This document shows, piece by piece, positions 60,946 to 64,000 of a stretch of 64,000 nucleotides of DNA; the stretch's first letter is position 1, and each line of letters begins with the position of its first letter. Below the pieces are notes generated by a model, which saw nothing but the letters and a program-made list of their open reading frames with translations, ran no database searches and was not told the origin of the DNA. The translations under genes and the position numbers were made by a program. Origin of the DNA: Phycisphaerae bacterium (GTDB lineage: Bacteria; Planctomycetota; Phycisphaerae; JAJVII01); the NCBI GenBank assembly GCA_022072085.1, contig JAJVII010000009.1, positions 1 through 64,000 on the forward strand, in the 5' to 3' direction.

Positions 60946-62976
60946 TCAGCCTCCCGCCCCGGGCGAGCCGCCGAAGTGCGGATCAGTGTTCTGCTCGACC
61001 ATCCGCTTTGTGTTCCGGGCGGTGTTCTCACACGCGATGGCGATGCGCTGGAGCGGCCCCTGGGCCTGGAGGCTCAGGATCGCCTCGGCGTTGAAGATGC
61101 CGCGGGCCGACGCCTTGTTCTGGTTGATCGCATCCGCCAGACCGCCCGGCGCACCCGCGCCGCCGGCGACCTTCTTCAACTCGGCAGCGATGTCCTCGGG
61201 CGACCGGCTCTTGCGGTCACTGGCGGCCCGTTCCGTCTTCGCCTGCTCGGCCAGTTCAGCCAGCCGCTTCTTGGCGGCATCGACCTCGGCCTGGGCCGCC
61301 TTCTCCTTGGCCTCGACCTCGGCGTCCAGCGCCTGCTCGCGGGCCTGCTGCTCGCGGACGATCCCGCCGACCGTGTCGTTGTATTCCCGGTCGCGGTCCG
61401 CCTGGCGGGCCTGCCGGGCATTCTCGCGAGACGCCATTTCGGCGCTGGCTTCGTCGTTGATGCTGTTGATCGCCCGCTCGCGGGCCGCGTTATTGGCCCG
61501 GTAGGACGCCTGGGCCTCCTCGTCGCTGATGTTGCCGACCTTGTTGCGAATCCACGTCCAGGTGTTGGCCGCCCCGTTCTTCAGCCACTCCCAGCCCTGC
61601 TTGACCTTGGCCATCAGCCAGGAGAACGCTTGGGCCATACCCGTGACCATCCAGTCCCATCCATTGGCCAGGGCGTTGGTGACCACAGCGGCGATGATCC
61701 GCAGGCCGGACCAGGCCTCGGTGAATACCTTGACCAGGAAGTTCATCGCCTTGGTCCAGGTTACGGATATCCAGCCTGTTCCCCTGGCCCACTCCAGCTT
61801 GAGCAGCGTCCAGAGCACCTCGGCCGCCCCGGCGATGTTGCCGGAGGCCAGGAAGTCGCCGATGGCCCCGAACGCGGTCAGCGCATCATCCTTGAGGGTG
61901 TTCCAGCAGTCGCCCAGCCAGTTGGCCAGCTTGCCGAGCATCCCGGTGACCTGGAGGAACACCAGGCCCAGCCCGACGACGGCGGCCACAACAAGGCCGA
62001 TCGGGGAGCACAGGAACGCAACCACCGCGGCCAGCACCTTGATCGTGATAGTGACGATGGAAACCACCGTTGCCAGCACGCCCAGCCCGATGGAGAGCAC
62101 TTTCACCGCGATGCCGAAGGCGTAGATTGCAGCACCAGCCGCCAGCGCCCCGCCGGCGATCCACAGCACGGTCGAGACCAGCCCGCGGTTCTGCGTGATC
62201 CACTGGCTGATCGCGGCGAAAGCCGACTTGGCATGCTCCACAAACTTGCGAATCACTGGGGCCAGCGCCGCCCCGATATGGAAGATGCCCATCCGCACCG
62301 TCGCCCACAGGCTGCTCAACGCATCGCCGAAGGACTCCGCGGCCTGGGCGTCCTCGCCGGACATCTGAAGCCCCAGCCGCCGGGCCTCCGTCTGCATCCG
62401 GGCGATCCCATTCGCGCCGTCGGCCATCATCGGCAGCAGGTTCGTGCCGGATCGGCCGAAGATGTCCATCGCCAGCGCCGCCCGACGGGTGGGGTCTGCG
62501 ACCTTGCTGAGTTGCTCGGCCAGCATCATGAACTGCTGCTCGGGGTTGAGCCGCTGCATCTGGGCGGCTGACAGGCCGAGGGCGGACAGGGCCTTCTGCG
62601 CAGACGCCGAACCTGTGGCGGCGTCGGTGATCGTGTTCTGCATCTTGCGGACGCCAACCTCCAGGGCCTCCAAGTCGGCCCCGGACTGATCGGCGGCATA
62701 GCCCAGCGTGGACAGGGCCTCGACGCTCATGCCGGTTCGCTGGGACAGGTCCACCAGGCGGCTACCCATGTCTGCATAGACCTTCGCCGCGGCGACACCG
62801 GCCCCGACGCCGGCCATGCCGATGCCCGCCAGCTTCTTGCCGAAGCCGCTGATCGACGCGCCCCAGCCTTTCAGCTTGGCGGACGCCGACCGGAGCCCGC
62901 GCACGAGCTTGCTGTCGTCGGTCAGCAGCTCGACGAAGGCCCGGCCGGCTCGAATTGCACCTGAGGACGCAGCCAT
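60946..62976 (-). CDS. Phage tail tape measure protein
   Basis: The 676-residue protein has the N-terminal tape-measure pattern (SKLVRGLRSASAKLKGWG, then MGSRLVDLSQRTGMSVEALS), several hydrophobic stretches (about 245-345) and a Trp-rich repeat region (WEWLKNGAANTWTWIRN), then a long coiled coil (about 490-600). It sets tail length and passes DNA. At 676 residues it implies a rather short tail. Confidence 0.9.
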   Translation of the reverse strand: MAASSGAIRAGRAFVELLTDDSKLVRGLRSASAKLKGWGASISGFGKKLAGIGMAGVGAGVAAAKVYADMGSRLVDLSQRTGMSVEALSTLGYAADQSGADLEALEVGVRKMQNTITDAATGSASAQKALSALGLSAAQMQRLNPEQQFMMLAEQLSKVADPTRRAALAMDIFGRSGTNLLPMMADGANGIARMQTEARRLGLQMSGEDAQAAESFGDALSSLWATVRMGIFHIGAALAPVIRKFVEHAKSAFAAISQWITQNRGLVSTVLWIAGGALAAGAAIYAFGIAVKVLSIGLGVLATVVSIVTITIKVLAAVVAFLCSPIGLVVAAVVGLGLVFLQVTGMLGKLANWLGDCWNTLKDDALTAFGAIGDFLASGNIAGAAEVLWTLLKLEWARGTGWISVTWTKAMNFLVKVFTEAWSGLRIIAAVVTNALANGWDWMVTGMAQAFSWLMAKVKQGWEWLKNGAANTWTWIRNKVGNISDEEAQASYRANNAARERAINSINDEASAEMASRENARQARQADRDREYNDTVGGIVREQQAREQALDAEVEAKEKAAQAEVDAAKKRLAELAEQAKTERAASDRKSRSPEDIAAELKKVAGGAGAPGGLADAINQNKASARGIFNAEAILSLQAQGPLQRIAIACENTARNTKRMVEQNTDPHFGGSPGAGG

Positions 62977-62979
62977 GAA

Positions 62980-63537
62980 TCACCCTCGGGCCTGCACAGC
63001 CGTACGCCGCGGCCGGCGAACGCGGGCATTGGCCCGGGCCGCCAGCCGGTCCAGATCGTCACGGACACCGGCGGCTTCGCTGCGCCGTTCGATCATGCCG
63101 AGCAGCCGGTCACGCCGCATGCCGTCCGGCAGGTCGCGAATGGCCCGGCAGACCGCACCAGCCGCGGCCTTCGTGCGACCATGCCGGCGTCGCTCCCATG
63201 CCAGCAGGCCGAGGATCACCGCCGCCCCGAAGACCACCGCCACAATCGCCCACGCCGAGCCGGAGACGTTCACGGGCGCGACGATGGTGCGGTTACCCTC
63301 GCCGGTAACAGTGGTGCGGCCGGCGTCAGCCCGCTGCTCGTTGGGTTGCGATACCTCCGCCGCCGGCTTGACCACCAGCCCGCCGAGGCCCGCCTGGTCG
63401 CCCCCGGATTGCGGGCTGGCCAGGGGAACGGCAACGTCCGCCGTGGCCCGCACGCCGTCGGGAGCCACGCCCTGGCAGCCGGCGACGCCGGACAGGGCCA
63501 CGCACACCAGCATCGCGGCAATAACCTTGCTCACCAT
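62980..63537 (-). CDS. Prophage lipoprotein with membrane segment
   Basis: The 185-residue protein has a lipoprotein signal (AAMLVCVALSGVAGC), a Ser/Gly-rich outer stretch and one transmembrane helix (SAWAIVAVVFGAAVILGLLAW, residues about 91-111, given here only in part), then a basic helical tail. It is encoded just before the tape measure. It might act in superinfection exclusion or as a spanin-like envelope protein; this is inference. Confidence 0.7.
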   Translation of the reverse strand: MVSKVIAAMLVCVALSGVAGCQGVAPDGVRATADVAVPLASPQSGGDQAGLGGLVVKPAAEVSQPNEQRADAGRTTVTGEGNRTIVAPVNVSGSAWAIVAVVFGAAVILGLLAWERRRHGRTKAAAGAVCRAIRDLPDGMRRDRLLGMIERRSEAAGVRDDLDRLAARANARVRRPRRTAVQARG

Positions 63538-63761
63538 CGCGTCCTCACCTTCAGCCAGTAGCGGCCGGTATCCGGATCAAAGCCCTTGCCGACAATCTCG
63601 ACCTGGCCATCGGCGGTGCAGCCAACTTGTCCGGGCCGCACCTGTTCCCAGTCGGCCCGACAGACCGTCATGTCGCGGACCGGCCCAGAGCAGCCGGCGC
63701 AGCCGACCATCATCAACACCGTGACGGCAAGGACCGCCGCCAACATTCGCAGAGAGTCCAT
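63531..63761 (-). CDS. Small prophage lipoprotein
   Basis: The 76-residue protein has a lipoprotein signal (LAVTVLMMVGCAGC) and Cys-containing mature part. Its last codons overlap the start of the next lipoprotein gene. AAGGAG precedes the ATG at 63761. No family is recognised. Confidence 0.65.
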   Translation of the reverse strand: MDSLRMLAAVLAVTVLMMVGCAGCSGPVRDMTVCRADWEQVRPGQVGCTADGQVEIVGKGFDPDTGRYWLKVRTRW

Positions 63762-63774
63762 GCGATGCTCCTTG

Positions 63775-64000
63775 TCACAATCCGACGATGGCCGCCAGGA
63801 TCGATACCACGATGGGCGCAGCCTTCATGGCGATGTCCCGCGCCAACTGCGCCCGCGCCAGTTCCGCGTCGGCCACGCCCGTCCAGCGCGAGGTATTCGC
63901 CTTGACCGCCGCGATGAACGCGTCGTCGCTGACGCCCATCAGCAGTTCATGCACCGCCTCCAGATCCCCGGCTTGGATACGCCGCAGGTAGGCCCAGGCG
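63775..64000 (-). CDS. C-terminal part of a prophage protein (cut by window edge)
   Basis: The frame enters from the right edge, reads AWAYLRRIQAGDLEAVHELL and ends in a hydrophobic helix (PIVVSILAAIVGL) with TGA at 63775-63777. The terminal helix suggests a small membrane-associated phage protein. It is upstream of the two lipoproteins in the same direction. Confidence 0.6.
   Translation of the reverse strand, partial: AWAYLRRIQAGDLEAVHELLMGVSDDAFIAAVKANTSRWTGVADAELARAQLARDIAMKAAPIVVSILAAIVGL

Noticed and set aside
1-64000. CRISPR arrays
   Set aside because: I saw no set of regularly spaced short repeats and no cas gene. The only exact intergenic repeat is the twin palindrome at 26070 and 27187.

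Overview
The window is high-GC bacterial DNA. Gene content fits a planctomycete or a relative: a pyruvoyl arginine decarboxylase, agmatinase, deoxyhypusine-synthase-like and homospermidine synthase operon, a single-subunit quinol nitric oxide reductase, several xylose-isomerase-like TIM-barrel genes, an enhancer-dependent sigma-54 regulator and a prophage tail module. The assignment is inferred from gene content, because no rRNA or other marker gene is present.

Region 1 (1-29.2 kb) is an accessory, defence-type island. It is bracketed by two roughly 335-bp diverged copies of one sequence in inverted orientation (493-827 and 28848-29182). The left copy carries the 3' half of a tRNA-Met(CAT). 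Inside lie a PIN-like protein, two unknown genes, an integrase-core transposase, an HNH endonuclease and three larger gene sets. The first is a plus-strand operon of a PD-(D/E)XK-like protein, an unknown protein, a PLD-family nuclease and a SNF2-like helicase (6.3-13.9 kb). The second, convergent to it, is a minus-strand operon of a MORC/Hsp90-type ATPase, a helicase fused to an Mrr-like nuclease, an unknown protein, a C5-cytosine methylase and Vsr (14.0-20.2 kb). The third is a minus-strand set of a WYL repressor, a YbjN-like protein, a HIRAN protein, a DUF6569-like protein, a small protein, an SMC/RecF-like ATPase, a HEAT-repeat histidine kinase and a response regulator (20.4-28.3 kb). An identical 22-bp palindromic site lies upstream of two genes of this third set. 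It is the best candidate for an undescribed system.

Region 2 (29.3-39.1 kb) is a nitric-oxide and redox-stress cluster on the minus strand: quinol NO reductase, a TetR regulator with a DUF6448 protein and a three-gene ABC export system, then rubredoxin, the RIC iron-centre repair protein and a flavodiiron protein. Palindromic candidate operators precede the TetR gene and the rubredoxin gene.

Region 3 (39.2-42.6 kb) is a scar. It holds a frameshifted copy of a prophage tail gene joined to the 3' part of an acetate-kinase-like gene, then a TRIC-type membrane protein, a TPR-like protein and a small zinc-ribbon protein whose homologue sits at 147-335.

Region 4 (42.6-58.4 kb) holds the polyamine operon (arginine to agmatine to putrescine to homospermidine, with a CBM48 protein), glucosamine-6-phosphate deaminase, four sugar-isomerase-like TIM barrels, a small double-Cys-motif protein with a consensus sigma-54 promoter and an enhancer-like palindrome, the adjacent NtrC-type regulator and sensor kinase, a CPA-type cation/proton antiporter, and a universal-stress/EIIA fusion.

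Region 5 (58.7-64.0 kb) is a prophage tail module (receptor or fibre-like protein, tape measure, lipoproteins) that runs off the right edge.
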